From Caulobacter sp. NIBR1757 (GTDB lineage Bacteria > Pseudomonadota > Alphaproteobacteria > Caulobacterales > Caulobacteraceae), in assembly GCF_027912495.1 (NCBI RefSeq), contig NZ_CP115463.1, positions 1,263,501 through 1,327,500 of the forward strand: a stretch of DNA of 64,000 nucleotides, given 5' to 3'. The notes beneath the pieces are model-generated. The model saw only the letters and a list, made by a program, of their open reading frames with translations. It did not search any database and had not been told where the DNA came from. Made by a program: the position numbers and the translations under genes. Below, piece by piece: positions 35,555-44,064 of the stretch. Position 1 is the stretch's first letter; each line of letters begins with the position of its first letter.

Positions 35555-36555
35555 CAGAACAGCGACGTCCAGGCGGTTCCGGCGATCGCCGCATCGACCT
35601 GCGCCTTCGACCCCGCCGGCAGCGCCGCATATTCCTCGCGCAGCCAGCCGAGGCATTTGGCCTGGTAGGGGAAGGCGTTCTGCACCCAGGCGCGGCCGTC
35701 GATCTGCGTCTCGACCATCTTCTCGCCGGCCATCACCGCCCTGGCGTTGGCGATAAGCAGGGGGGCGTAGACGCGGCCCATCTCGGCCAGCAGGGCCTTC
35801 AGGGTCGGCGATGGCGCGCCGGCGTCGATCATCGGGCCGGGCTCGAGGCCGGACAGGTCCTCGACCATGCCGATCCAGCCCATCACCCGGTGGCCCTTCG
35901 CCTGCGCGATTCCGGTCGGGGTAGGGTCGACGCCGGCCAGCTGGGTCAGCTGGCCGAACAGGCCGAAGTCGCCGCCGCCCGGCGCGCCGCCGAGCATGAA
36001 GGGCGAGGTCGCCAGGTGGGTCTCCAGCGCTTCCAGCAGGCGGACATAGCTGTCCTCGATGACCGGGCCGGTGGTCGGGTTGGAGCCGACATAGGCCAGC
36101 CGGCCGATCTGGCGCTCGCTGATGTAGCTGGCCATCGACTGCAGGGTCGTCTCGTCGAGCGGGGCCGGACCCCAGCTGGGCAGCAGCCGGCCGGCGAAGG
36201 TCGCGTCGGCCTCATGGGCCCAGCGGTAGTGGAACATGCATTTGGTCAGCCATTCGTCGGCATAGTCCTCGATCAGGCTGTCGAGGAAGGCCACCGCCGG
36301 GTCGGCCGGGCGAACGGCGCGGCCTGGGATTTCGGCGTCGAAGCGGCGGATCAGCGGAGTGGAGTCGGTGACCGCCTGGCCGCCGATGTAGAAGGTCGGC
36401 AGCAGGGGGACCTTGGCGACCGGATAGCCGGCCGGCTCGCGGCCCCGGAAGTAGAGCCGGTAGGGGATGCGCCGATAGCGCAGCACCGCCAGCATCTTGC
36501 GGGTGTAGGGCGAGCCCGGCGCGCCGGACAGTTCGAGGGGCGTTTCCAAGGTCAT
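35554..36555 (-). CDS. Glutathione S-transferase-like protein, two-domain
   Basis: A 333-residue protein. The N-terminal thioredoxin-like domain (LELSGAPGSPYTRKMLAVL, VPLLPTFYIGGQAVTDSTPL) resembles GSTs in the GSH region, and a long helical domain follows (residues about 90-330). It is longer than standard GSTs. I place the start at ATG 36555. It is the last gene of an operon with the enoyl-CoA hydratase and serine hydrolase genes. No substrate is known. Confidence 0.75.
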   Translation of the reverse strand: MTLETPLELSGAPGSPYTRKMLAVLRYRRIPYRLYFRGREPAGYPVAKVPLLPTFYIGGQAVTDSTPLIRRFDAEIPGRAVRPADPAVAFLDSLIEDYADEWLTKCMFHYRWAHEADATFAGRLLPSWGPAPLDETTLQSMASYISERQIGRLAYVGSNPTTGPVIEDSYVRLLEALETHLATSPFMLGGAPGGGDFGLFGQLTQLAGVDPTPTGIAQAKGHRVMGWIGMVEDLSGLEPGPMIDAGAPSPTLKALLAEMGRVYAPLLIANARAVMAGEKMVETQIDGRAWVQNAFPYQAKCLGWLREEYAALPAGSKAQVDAAIAGTAWTSLF

Positions 36556-36598
36556 GACATTCACCGTGCCAATTGTTTGCGGGCACGATGACGCCGGT

Positions 36599-37615
36599 TC
36601 AGCCCGCGCGCAAGTCCTCGGCGACGCCGCGCATCCAGGCGGCCAGATTTTCCTTGGCGTCCAACGGCGTGCGGCCGTGGCGGACCAGGACGACGTCGAG
36701 GTCGGGGATGCACAGGGTGTACTGCCCCTCATAGCCATTGGCGCTGAAGCTGCCCTCGCCGCCAAGGCCCAGCCACCATTGGGCGCCGTATCCCAGCTCT
36801 TCGGTCGTCGGCACGGGCGTGGGGGTGCGGGCGTAGTCGACCCAGGCGGCGGGGAGCAGCTGCCTGTCTTCCCAGACGCCGCCGCGCAGGTAGAGCAGGC
36901 CGAAGCGGGCGAAGTCGCGGGCCGTGCAGAAGCAGTAGGACGAGCCGATGAAGGTTCCGGCGGCGTCGAACTTCGGGATCGGGCTGGTCATGCCGAGCGG
37001 GTCGAACAGGGCGCGGCGCATATGGGCCTCGAAGGCCTCGCCCTTCAGGCCCAGCGTGCGCTGGAGGATGTTGCAGATGATGTTGGTCGTGCCGCTGGCG
37101 TAGGACCAGTGGGTGTCCGGCGCATGCTCCAGCGGCTGGGCGATGGCGTAGGCGGCGACGTCCTCCTTGCCCGAGCCGAACAGCATCTCGATGACGTCGG
37201 AAACGCTGCCCGGCACATAGTCCTCGACGAACTTCAGCCCGCTGGACATGCGCAGCAGGTGGTCGAGGGTGATGGCGCTGCGCTCGTCGTCTCTCCAGGC
37301 GGGCATGTCGGCGGGGGCGTGGATGTCGAGCTTTCCTTGCGCGACCGCCAGGCCGACGAGGGCCTGGGTGACGCTCTTGGCCTTGGACCAGGAGGGAAAG
37401 CGGCTCTGCTGGTCGAGCTCCGGACCGTAGCGCTCGTAACGGACGGCGCCGCCCTGGATGATCAGCACCGCATCGGTGATGCCAAGGCTCTCGTCGGCGA
37501 AGGCGGCGTCGAGGCGGGCGGCCAGCGCGGCCGGCAGGCTGGCGCCGGTCGGCCAGTCGGTGGTGGGCCAGGGGGCGCCAGCGGGCTGGGCGGGGAGCGG
37601 GGGCAGGGCGGTCAT
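36599..37615 (-). CDS. Serine hydrolase of beta-lactamase (class C)/esterase family
   Basis: A 338-residue hydrolase. The catalytic S-x-x-K is likely SKAK in FPSWSKAKSVTQAL, and the second motif is Y-A-S in HWSYASGTTN. A third motif near the C-terminus is weak (VLVRHGRT). There is no signal peptide, which argues for an intracellular esterase/amidase related to 6-aminohexanoate-dimer hydrolase rather than a beta-lactamase. It joins the crotonase gene in TGATG. Confidence 0.82.
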   Translation of the reverse strand: MTALPPLPAQPAGAPWPTTDWPTGASLPAALAARLDAAFADESLGITDAVLIIQGGAVRYERYGPELDQQSRFPSWSKAKSVTQALVGLAVAQGKLDIHAPADMPAWRDDERSAITLDHLLRMSSGLKFVEDYVPGSVSDVIEMLFGSGKEDVAAYAIAQPLEHAPDTHWSYASGTTNIICNILQRTLGLKGEAFEAHMRRALFDPLGMTSPIPKFDAAGTFIGSSYCFCTARDFARFGLLYLRGGVWEDRQLLPAAWVDYARTPTPVPTTEELGYGAQWWLGLGGEGSFSANGYEGQYTLCIPDLDVVLVRHGRTPLDAKENLAAWMRGVAEDLRAG

Positions 37616-38367
37616 CAGCTGACCTTCGCGGTCTTGTTCTGGAAGGCGGCGATCCGCGCCTCCATGTCCGGCCCCCGGCCTTCGCCACGGAACACCTCAT
37701 GGGCCAGGCCGACGCTCTGCGGCAGGCCGTCGGTGTCCATCAGCAGTTTCTTGTTGGCCGCATGGCTGAAGCTGCTGTTCGCCAGGATGCTGTCCGCCAG
37801 GGCGGCGAGGCCGCTCTCATAATCCTCATTGGCGACGCAGATATTGGCCAGGCCAATGCGCTCGGCTTCGCGGCCGCTGAAGGTGCGGCAGGTGAACATC
37901 ATCTCGCGGGCCTTGTAGGTCCCCACCCGGCGCGGCAGCCGCTGGCTGAGGCCCCAGACGGGGGTCAGAGCCCATTTGGCGTGGGTGTCGCCGAACTTCG
38001 CCGCTTCCGAAGCGAAGATGATGTCGCCGGCCAGGGCCAGTTCCAGCGCGCCGGTGTAGCAGTGGCCGTGCACGGCGGTGATCACCGGCAGGGGCAGGTC
38101 GGCCAGCCGCTCGATGACGCTGGCCTGGAAGTTGGGTCGGGGCAGCTTTTCGCCGACGGCGATATCGCCGAGGTCATGGCCGGCGGAGAAGCATTTGCCG
38201 GCCCCGCGCAGGATGACGAGGCGGGCGGTCCTGTCGGCTTCGATGGCGGCGACATGGTCGTCGAGCGCCTTGAACAGCGGCACGTTCAGCGCGTTCAGCT
38301 TGTCCGGCCGATTGAGCGTCAGGGTCACCGCCCCGTCGCGGTCCTCGCGCAGCACCAGATCGCCCAT
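37615..38367 (-). CDS. Enoyl-CoA hydratase/isomerase (crotonase) family protein
   Basis: A 250-residue crotonase. It has FSAGHDLGDI (CoA oxyanion loop) and GHCYTGALELALAGDIIFA, with the first Glu kept (ALELA). The position of the second catalytic Glu in hydratases (G-x-P-E-I) reads GDTHAKW here, so a plain hydratase reaction is doubtful; isomerase, hydrolase or decarboxylase-type activity is possible. It starts a three-gene operon read leftwards. Confidence 0.82.
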   Translation of the reverse strand: MGDLVLREDRDGAVTLTLNRPDKLNALNVPLFKALDDHVAAIEADRTARLVILRGAGKCFSAGHDLGDIAVGEKLPRPNFQASVIERLADLPLPVITAVHGHCYTGALELALAGDIIFASEAAKFGDTHAKWALTPVWGLSQRLPRRVGTYKAREMMFTCRTFSGREAERIGLANICVANEDYESGLAALADSILANSSFSHAANKKLLMDTDGLPQSVGLAHEVFRGEGRGPDMEARIAAFQNKTAKVS

Positions 38368-38450
38368 GACGTCCTCCCTGATTTTCGGGGGAGACTAACA
38401 GAGCGACGCGGGGGAAGGACAAGCGCCGTCAATCCGGCTACATCCCGCTC

Positions 38451-39281
38451 ATGAGCGAGAAAGACCCCTACGAAGGCGTGACCTGGGACCTGTCGAAGTC
38501 CCTGAGCTACGGCCAGTATCTGCAGCTGGACAAGGTGCTGGGCGCGCAAGGACCGCGCTCGGACGAGCACGACGAGCTGCTGTTCATCGTCATCCACCAG
38601 TCGAGCGAGCTGTGGATGAAGCTGTGCCTGCACGAGCTGCGCGGGGCGGCGGCCCATATCCGGGGCGACGACCTGGAGCCGGCCTTCAAGATGCTGAGCC
38701 GGGTCGGGCGCATCCAGACCCAGATGATCCAGGCCTGGGAAATTCTGGCGACCATGACGCCGTTTGACTACAGCCGCTTCCGCGATGCCCTGGGGACGAG
38801 CAGCGGCTTCCAATCCCATCAATACCGGCAGATCGAGTTCCTGCTGGGGGCCAAGAACGCCCGCACCCTGGAGGTGTTCGAGAGCGCGCCGGCGGTGCAT
38901 GCGGAACTGGTCGAGGCCCTGGGGACGCCCAGCCTGTACGACGAGGCGCTGGCGCTGCTGGCGCGGAGGGGGTTCGCGATTCCCGCCGACTATCTGACGC
39001 GGGATTGGACCCAGGGGTACGAGGCGAGCGCAGAGGTCGAGGCGGCCTGGCTGGCGGTCTATCGCGACGCCGAGACTTACTGGGACCTCTATGAACTGGG
39101 CGAAAAGCTGGTCGATATCGAGTACCGGCTGCAGCAGTGGCGGTTCGCGCACATGAAGACGGTGGAGCGCATCATCGGCTTCAAGCGCGGCACGGGCGGC
39201 TCGGCCGGCGTGGCCTATCTGGTCAAGGCCCTGGAGCGGCCGTTCTTCCCGGAATTGCTCAGTCTACGGACGGTGATCTAG
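38451..39281 (+). CDS. kynA: Tryptophan 2,3-dioxygenase
   Basis: A 276-residue heme dioxygenase that opens the indole ring of Trp to N-formylkynurenine. Family motifs are SYGQYLQLDKVLGAQ, DELLFIVIHQSSELWMK (distal His in IHQ), GTSSGFQSHQYRQIEF and FKRGTGGSAGVAYL (C-terminal substrate loop). The next steps of the kynurenine route are not in the window. Its stop shares CTAG with the convergent apbE. Confidence 0.94.
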   Translation: MSEKDPYEGVTWDLSKSLSYGQYLQLDKVLGAQGPRSDEHDELLFIVIHQSSELWMKLCLHELRGAAAHIRGDDLEPAFKMLSRVGRIQTQMIQAWEILATMTPFDYSRFRDALGTSSGFQSHQYRQIEFLLGAKNARTLEVFESAPAVHAELVEALGTPSLYDEALALLARRGFAIPADYLTRDWTQGYEASAEVEAAWLAVYRDAETYWDLYELGEKLVDIEYRLQQWRFAHMKTVERIIGFKRGTGGSAGVAYLVKALERPFFPELLSLRTVI

Positions 39282-40189
39282 AGGGGGTGCTCGTCGTCGA
39301 GCATCGCCGCCAAGGCTGCGGTCATCTGCTCTGATCCATCCCGCAACTGCCAGCAAGCGGCGATGTCGCGCTGCGCCGCCCAGACCATCCCCGTTTCCGG
39401 CCCCAGCACCATAAGCACCGTACACAGAGCATCGGCGTCCATGCAGGTCTCCGCCAGCACGCTGACCGAGGCGGCGGCGGCCCCGACGGGCGCTCCGGTG
39501 CGGGGATCGATCGTGTGGGAACGGCGGCGGCCGCTGTCCATGCGGAAGCGGCGGTAGTCGCCGCTGGTGGCCAGGGACAGGCCGTGCAGGGCGATGACGA
39601 TCGGTTCGGCGACGGTGAGGCCGGGGGGCGTCTCGATGGTGACCCACCAGGGCTGGCCGTCGGGACGGACGCCCTCGCCGCGCAGTTCGCCGCCGATCTC
39701 GACCAGGGCGTGGCGAACGCCGAGGGCCTGCAGGGCGCGCATCACCGCATCGACGCCAAAGCCCTTGGCGATGCCGGAAAGATCGAGGTCGAGGCCGCCG
39801 GGCTGGAGAAGCGCCCCGCCGCGGCGCTGAAGCCGGGCCCAGCCGCACTGCGACCACAGGCCGTCCAGTTCCTGCCCGGCCGGCGGCGCATCGCGCGCCC
39901 CGGCGGGGCCGAAGCCCCAGAGGTCGGTAAGGCGGCCGACGGTAGGGTCGAAGGCGCCGTCGCTCTCCCGGGCCCAATGCAGGGCGCCGTCGATGACGGC
40001 GGCGAAGTCGGCGGGCAGGTCGTGCCAACTGCCCGGATCGGCGCGGTTGAACCGGCAAAGGTCGGAGCCGGGCTCCCAGCCGCTCATCTGCAGGACCACG
40101 GCGTTGGCCGCGCCCTGCGCCGCGACCCGCAGGTCCTCGACCGACACGCCGGGCGGCGGGCAGGCCTGCACGGTCCAGCTGACCCCCAT
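39278..40189 (-). CDS. apbE: ApbE-family FAD:protein FMN transferase
   Basis: About 303 residues from ATG 40189. It shows RFNRADPGSWHDLP, FDPTVGRLTDLWGF, the flavin/metal region DLDLSGIAKGFGVDAVM and IDPRTGAPV. Upstream of 40189 the same frame stays open and reads KLTGPTMG, which is the usual ApbE N-terminal pattern, but no ATG, GTG or TTG is there; the true start may be non-canonical (CTG). It attaches FMN to Thr of flavoproteins. It ends the PepSY-DUF2271-DUF4198-ApbE set, a known association for periplasmic flavin transfer. Confidence 0.85.
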   Translation of the reverse strand: MGVSWTVQACPPPGVSVEDLRVAAQGAANAVVLQMSGWEPGSDLCRFNRADPGSWHDLPADFAAVIDGALHWARESDGAFDPTVGRLTDLWGFGPAGARDAPPAGQELDGLWSQCGWARLQRRGGALLQPGGLDLDLSGIAKGFGVDAVMRALQALGVRHALVEIGGELRGEGVRPDGQPWWVTIETPPGLTVAEPIVIALHGLSLATSGDYRRFRMDSGRRRSHTIDPRTGAPVGAAAASVSVLAETCMDADALCTVLMVLGPETGMVWAAQRDIAACWQLRDGSEQMTAALAAMLDDEHPL

Positions 40190-40278
40190 GGTCGGACCGG
40201 TCAGCTTGAGGATCGGCCCCGAGGGCGGATCGCCGGCGCTGGCATCCAGCGTCGGCGGGATGACGACCCGGTTCAGCG

Positions 40279-41085
40279 CTAGTCCTTGAGGACTTCGAAC
40301 GTCGCCACATAGCCGGCGGTGTGTTCGACCCCGTCGGCGCCGGCCGGGGCCCTGACCGTGGCTTCCAGCCAGTAGAAGCCGGCCTTGGGCCAGGTGACGC
40401 TGAACTTGCCGGCCGCGTCGGTGGTCGTCTTCATCTCGCCGCGCTCGTCGTTGAAGCGGGTGCCGCCCGGCTCGACGGTGACCTCGACATTGGCGGCGGG
40501 CTTGCCGTCGAGCAGCAGGCCGAAGGTGGCCTTGTCGCCGGCCACCACGTCGTTGGGGTGGGTGACGGCGACCAGCTCCAGGCCCTTGCCCGTGGGCTTG
40601 AGGGCGTCGGTGGTCGGGGCGCCGGAGGTGACGAAGACCTCGACGCGGCGGTCGCTGATCGTCTTTTTCACCTCGGTGGCGTCAGCGGGGATGTTGGCCG
40701 CCGCGTCGGCCGGGGCGCCGCGCCAGCGCTTCTGTTCCCCGCCGACCTTGTAGCTGACCATCATGCCGCCCGAGACGGAGGCGACGCGGTAGGTGCCCGG
40801 CTTGCTCAGCTGGATGTCGAACACGGAGCGGTATTTGCCGGTGAACTTGTTCTGGGCCTCGACCGGCGCGCCGTCGGGACCGGTGATGACCAGGTTGTCC
40901 AGCCGCATCGGCATGTGCTCGAAGACGAACAGGTCGTTGGACACCGCCGCATCGACGCTGACCCAGGGGGCGTCGCCCGACAGGTTGGTCATCGAGGGCA
41001 GCATCCACTGGCGGTGGGCGCTGGCCGAGCCGGCGGCGGCGAGGGCGGCGGCGAAGGCCAGGGTGGCGAACAGGGGTTTCTTCAT
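40279..41085 (-). CDS. DUF4198 periplasmic protein
   Basis: A 268-residue secreted protein. Signal peptide about 1-23 (ends AGSASA), then HRQWMLPSMTNLSGDAPWV, the start of the DUF4198 fold, and C-terminal Ig-like strands with KAGFYWLEATVRAP. The family is associated with metal or nickel transport loci, but its function is not settled. It is the third gene of a four-gene minus-strand operon. Confidence 0.82.
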   Translation of the reverse strand: MKKPLFATLAFAAALAAAGSASAHRQWMLPSMTNLSGDAPWVSVDAAVSNDLFVFEHMPMRLDNLVITGPDGAPVEAQNKFTGKYRSVFDIQLSKPGTYRVASVSGGMMVSYKVGGEQKRWRGAPADAAANIPADATEVKKTISDRRVEVFVTSGAPTTDALKPTGKGLELVAVTHPNDVVAGDKATFGLLLDGKPAANVEVTVEPGGTRFNDERGEMKTTTDAAGKFSVTWPKAGFYWLEATVRAPAGADGVEHTAGYVATFEVLKD

Positions 41086-41099
41086 GATCTTCGCTCTCG

Positions 41100-41606
41100 C
41101 TACTTGAGGGTCAGGGTGATGGCGCCCAGTTCGCTGGCGCCCTTGGCCGATCCGCCCTTGCCGGTCTTGCCGGTCCAGGTGAAGGGGATCTTGACGACCT
41201 CGCGGCCGCCGACTTCCCGCGCTGCTTCGACCACCAGGCTGTAGGACCCCGGCTTGAGGTCGGCCAGGCGGGCGGCTGGCACGACCAGCTGCTGCTTGCC
41301 GGGGGCCTTGGTCGGGCTGCTGACGGCGTTGATGGCGCCCTTGTCGAGGCTGCGGCCGGTGCGGCGCCACCACTGGCGCATGTCCTTCAGCCAGGTGGCC
41401 CCTTCGCCTTTGGGATTTTTGGTGTCGTACCAGACGGCCAGGGTCTTCACCGCCGCCTCGTCGGGGGTCTCGATCCAGATCGCGACGTAGGGGCGGTGGT
41501 ACTCGGCCACCGTCATCTTGGGGATCTCGACCCCGACGGTGAGGTCGGCGGCCAGGGCCGGCGTGGCGAGGCCGGCGAGGAGGGCGGCGGGCAGGATGAT
41601 ACGCAT
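41100..41606 (-). CDS. DUF2271 periplasmic protein
   Basis: A 168-residue protein. Signal peptide about 1-19 (TPALA), then the DUF2271 pattern VAIWIETPDEAAVKTLAVWY, KNPKGEGATWLKDMRQWWRR and a C-terminal strand ending TLTLK. The family occurs almost always beside PepSY membrane proteins and ApbE. No function is proven. It lies 14 nt upstream of the DUF4198 gene. Confidence 0.84.
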   Translation of the reverse strand: MRIILPAALLAGLATPALAADLTVGVEIPKMTVAEYHRPYVAIWIETPDEAAVKTLAVWYDTKNPKGEGATWLKDMRQWWRRTGRSLDKGAINAVSSPTKAPGKQQLVVPAARLADLKPGSYSLVVEAAREVGGREVVKIPFTWTGKTGKGGSAKGASELGAITLTLK

Positions 41607-41614
41607 GACAGGCC

Positions 41615-42286
41615 TTACGGGATGAAATGGAGCGCGAGGACAAGGGGGATGAACAGACCGAGCCCCACGTACCACCAGGTGGTCTTGCGGGCGTGGGCGT
41701 GCATCCACAGCAGGATCAGACCGGTGACGCAGAAGACGATGCAGCCGGCTGCGAAGATGTCGAGAAACCAGGCCCACACCGGCCCGGTGTTGCGGCCCTT
41801 GTGCAGGTCGTTGAGGTAGGAAATCCAGCCTCGGCTGGTCAGCTCGGCCTCGGCGGCGCCGGTCTGCGTATCGATGGTGACCCAGCCGTCGCCGCCCGGG
41901 CGGGGCAGGGCGACATAGGCCTCGCCGTCCGACCATTCGATGGCCGCCGCCTTCGGGGCCTCGATCTTGAGCTCCTTGAGCAGCCAGGCCCGGGCGGCGT
42001 CGGGCAGCGGCCCCCTGGCCTTCTCGGCGGTTTGAAGCGCGGCGATCACCGCGGCCGGGGCGGTGGCCTCGCGGTTGGCGGTGACCGGCTTGGCCTCGAT
42101 CTGCCGGGCGTGGTTCAGGGTGATGCCGGTGACGGCGAACAGGATGATGCCGACCAGACAGATGGCGGCGCTGATCCAGTGCCAGCGCACCGTCTCGCGC
42201 AGAAACCCGGCCCGCGCCTGAGCCCGCTTCTTCGCCCTGGCCTTGGCGGCCAGCTTCGCCTCGTCGCTCGACCCGTCCATGCTCAC
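41615..42286 (-). CDS. PepSY-domain membrane protein (iron-linked flavoprotein type)
   Basis: A 223-residue protein. A basic N-terminus (KARAKKRAQARAG) precedes the first helix (ISAAICLVGIILFAVTGITL) and NHARQIEAKP. A periplasmic PepSY-like domain follows (WSDGEAYVALPRPGGDGWVT), then GWISYLNDLHKGRNTG and two further helices. In this class the conserved loop holds heme or flavin partners and the system reduces ferric siderophores or moves electrons. It is the first gene of the operon, behind the Fur-like boxes. Confidence 0.83.
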   Translation of the reverse strand: MSMDGSSDEAKLAAKARAKKRAQARAGFLRETVRWHWISAAICLVGIILFAVTGITLNHARQIEAKPVTANREATAPAAVIAALQTAEKARGPLPDAARAWLLKELKIEAPKAAAIEWSDGEAYVALPRPGGDGWVTIDTQTGAAEAELTSRGWISYLNDLHKGRNTGPVWAWFLDIFAAGCIVFCVTGLILLWMHAHARKTTWWYVGLGLFIPLVLALHFIP

Positions 42287-42374
42287 GGACGACCCCGCCC
42301 CATTCCTGGCAGGCTAGGGGGACGGGTCGAAAGGGGCGGCGGAAAAATCATGACGGGGAGGCGGACCGCAAATA

Positions 42375-42391
42375 TTGAGAATGGCTCGCAA
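42375..42391. promoter_or_regulatory. Fur-like box 1 upstream of the PepSY operon
   Basis: TTGAGAATGGCTCGCAA has outer dyads TTGAGA / TCGCAA and the Fur-like TGAGAAT half. It lies 89 bp from the PepSY start. It repeats at 42417 with 14 of 17 bases alike. Confidence 0.5.
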
Positions 42392-42416
42392 ATAACAGAC
42401 CTGACGGCGAGGGCAA

Positions 42417-42433
42417 GTGAGAATCCCTTGCAA
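42417..42433. promoter_or_regulatory. Fur-like box 2 upstream of the PepSY operon
   Basis: GTGAGAATCCCTTGCAA is a direct repeat of box 1 at a distance of 42 bp (four helical turns). Together they look like a bipartite iron-responsive operator. Confidence 0.48.
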
Positions 42434-42504
42434 ACTCTTGGACGGCGCAGGGACGGGACCCGCCGGTAACGCGGCCGAAACGGTTGTTCGTCTAGGGTTC
42501 GGCC

Positions 42505-43470
42505 ATGGACGGAGCGCTGCCTGATCCCCTCGAAGGGCTGTGTGTGATGGTGGTCGATGACCACCACAGCACCCGTCGGCTCGTGGCCGATGTTCTGAGG
42601 GCCGGCGGCGTCGATCGGGTGGTCACCGCCGAGAGCGGGTCCGAAGCGCTCGGCATGATGGCCGGGACACGGCCGGACGTGATCATCACCGACTGGCTGA
42701 TGCCGGTGATGGACGGCCTGGCCTTCACCCGGGCGGTGCGCCAGGCGGCGATTACCGAAGACCCGCGCATTCCTGACCCGCGCCTGCCGATCATCATGCT
42801 GACCACCGAGCGCACCCGGCGCGATGTCGAGGTGGCCCGCGCCGCCGGCGCCGACGCCTTCCTGGTCAAGCCGTTCACGCCGGCCCGGGTGCTGGAACGG
42901 GTGGCGACGGTGCGCCAGCGCGAGATCGATTTCGTCATCTCGACCGGCTACGTCGGGCCCGATCGCCGCCAGGGGCGCGAAGACAACGAAGACTACACCG
43001 GACCCCTGCGCCGGCGAGGCGACGCCGCCCAGTCGGTGGATGTCGCCGCCCGCGCGGCGTTGTGCGCCCAGATCCTCGACGAGATGGCCACCTTCCAGCG
43101 GCTGATCGAAGGGCGCGGCGGTCTTGATCACCTGCTGCGCCAGATGGCCTGCCGGGTGATGCACGCCCTGCGCCAGCGGGCCAGCGAGGTCGGAGACCGG
43201 GTGCTGACCCGCGCCGCCGCCAGCCTGGCCCGTTATGTCTCGGCGGTCGGCGGGGCCGGCAAGGCCGACCCGGAGGTGGTGCAGATCCACCTCGACACCC
43301 TGCGCGCCCTGGCCTGTCTGCCGATCAGCGACGTGAAGGGCAGTAGCCTGATCACCCGCCAGCTCTACCGGGCGGTGTCGCTGCGGATCGAGAGCCACCT
43401 GGCCGGGCTGACCATCGACTACGGGCCGGTCAAGGCGGCCGGCCAACGGTTGGCCATCCTCGACGTCTGA
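42505..43470 (+). CDS. Response regulator with GPDRR linker fused to a CheE-like domain
   Basis: A 321-residue protein. Residues about 12-135 are a complete receiver (acidic pair VVDDHH, phosphate acceptor in ITDWLMPVMDG, Thr in MLTTER, Lys in LVKPFTP). The linker ISTGYVGPDRRQGR then NEDYTGPLRRRGD parallels the tail of the che-operon receiver at 5257. The last ~150 residues are helical and resemble CheE (ADPEVVQIHLDTLRALAC). So one polypeptide joins what are two adjacent overlapping genes in the che operon. It may be a stand-alone motor or c-di-GMP effector. Function is inferred. Confidence 0.75.
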   Translation: MDGALPDPLEGLCVMVVDDHHSTRRLVADVLRAGGVDRVVTAESGSEALGMMAGTRPDVIITDWLMPVMDGLAFTRAVRQAAITEDPRIPDPRLPIIMLTTERTRRDVEVARAAGADAFLVKPFTPARVLERVATVRQREIDFVISTGYVGPDRRQGREDNEDYTGPLRRRGDAAQSVDVAARAALCAQILDEMATFQRLIEGRGGLDHLLRQMACRVMHALRQRASEVGDRVLTRAAASLARYVSAVGGAGKADPEVVQIHLDTLRALACLPISDVKGSSLITRQLYRAVSLRIESHLAGLTIDYGPVKAAGQRLAILDV

Positions 43471-43509
43471 GCATTGCGGCGGATCGCCATGGGCCTATAT
43501 GCGTCACCC

Positions 43510-44004
43510 ATGGCCGAAGCCTTCAACGACCTTACCCTCTCCGCCGACAAGGCCGCCCGCTATGCCGAGGTGGCCGTGGAGATCGCCTCCGTGCTGGACG
43601 GCGAGCCGAACCTGACCGCCCGGATGGCGACGGTGGCCTCGATGCTGGCCAACAGCTTCGACCACTATTTCTGGACCGGCTTCTACGTCGTCGATCCGAC
43701 GCGAGAGCGGGAACTGGTGGTGGGCCCTTATCAGGGCACGCTCGGCTGCCTGCGGATCGCCTATGGTCGCGGCGTCTGCGGGGCGGCGGCGGAGACGGGC
43801 GAGACCCAGCTGGTCGAGGATGTGCACGCCTTTCCGGGCCACATCGCCTGCGATGCCAACAGCCAGAGCGAGATCGTCGTGCCGGTGAAGGACGCGGCGG
43901 GCAGGCTGCTGGCGGTGTTCGACGTCGACAGCGACCGGCCGGCGGCCTTCGACGCGGTGGACCAGGCGGGCATCGAGAAGATTCTCGCGCAGACGTTTGC
44001 CTGA
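43510..44004 (+). CDS. msrC: Free methionine-(R)-sulfoxide reductase (GAF-domain, fRMsr)
   Basis: A 164-residue GAF-fold enzyme that reduces free Met-(R)-sulfoxide. It shows NSFDHYFWTGFYVVD and the three active-site Cys in family positions: GTLGCLRI, GRGVCGAAAETGE and HIACDANSQSEIVVP. I chose ATG 43510; in-frame starts exist at 43474 (TTG) and 43489 (ATG). It follows the fused regulator closely but the relation may be chance. Confidence 0.9.
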   Translation: MAEAFNDLTLSADKAARYAEVAVEIASVLDGEPNLTARMATVASMLANSFDHYFWTGFYVVDPTRERELVVGPYQGTLGCLRIAYGRGVCGAAAETGETQLVEDVHAFPGHIACDANSQSEIVVPVKDAAGRLLAVFDVDSDRPAAFDAVDQAGIEKILAQTFA

Positions 44005-44029
44005 CCTCCCCAGTCGGGGAGGGAGGTCC
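44005..44029. repeat. Hairpin repeat family B, fragment
   Basis: Only one terminal hairpin of family B is present (CCTCCCCAGTCGGGGAGGG and AGGTCC), 1 nt after the msrC stop. Confidence 0.72.
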
Positions 44030-44064
44030 ACGATTCCTCAACTCGCCGTGCCTATCCTCCAGGC

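Noticed and set aside
36599-37615. The serine hydrolase as an antibiotic-resistance beta-lactamase.
   Set aside because: No signal peptide, a weak third motif and a catabolic gene neighbourhood make an intracellular esterase or amidase more likely.
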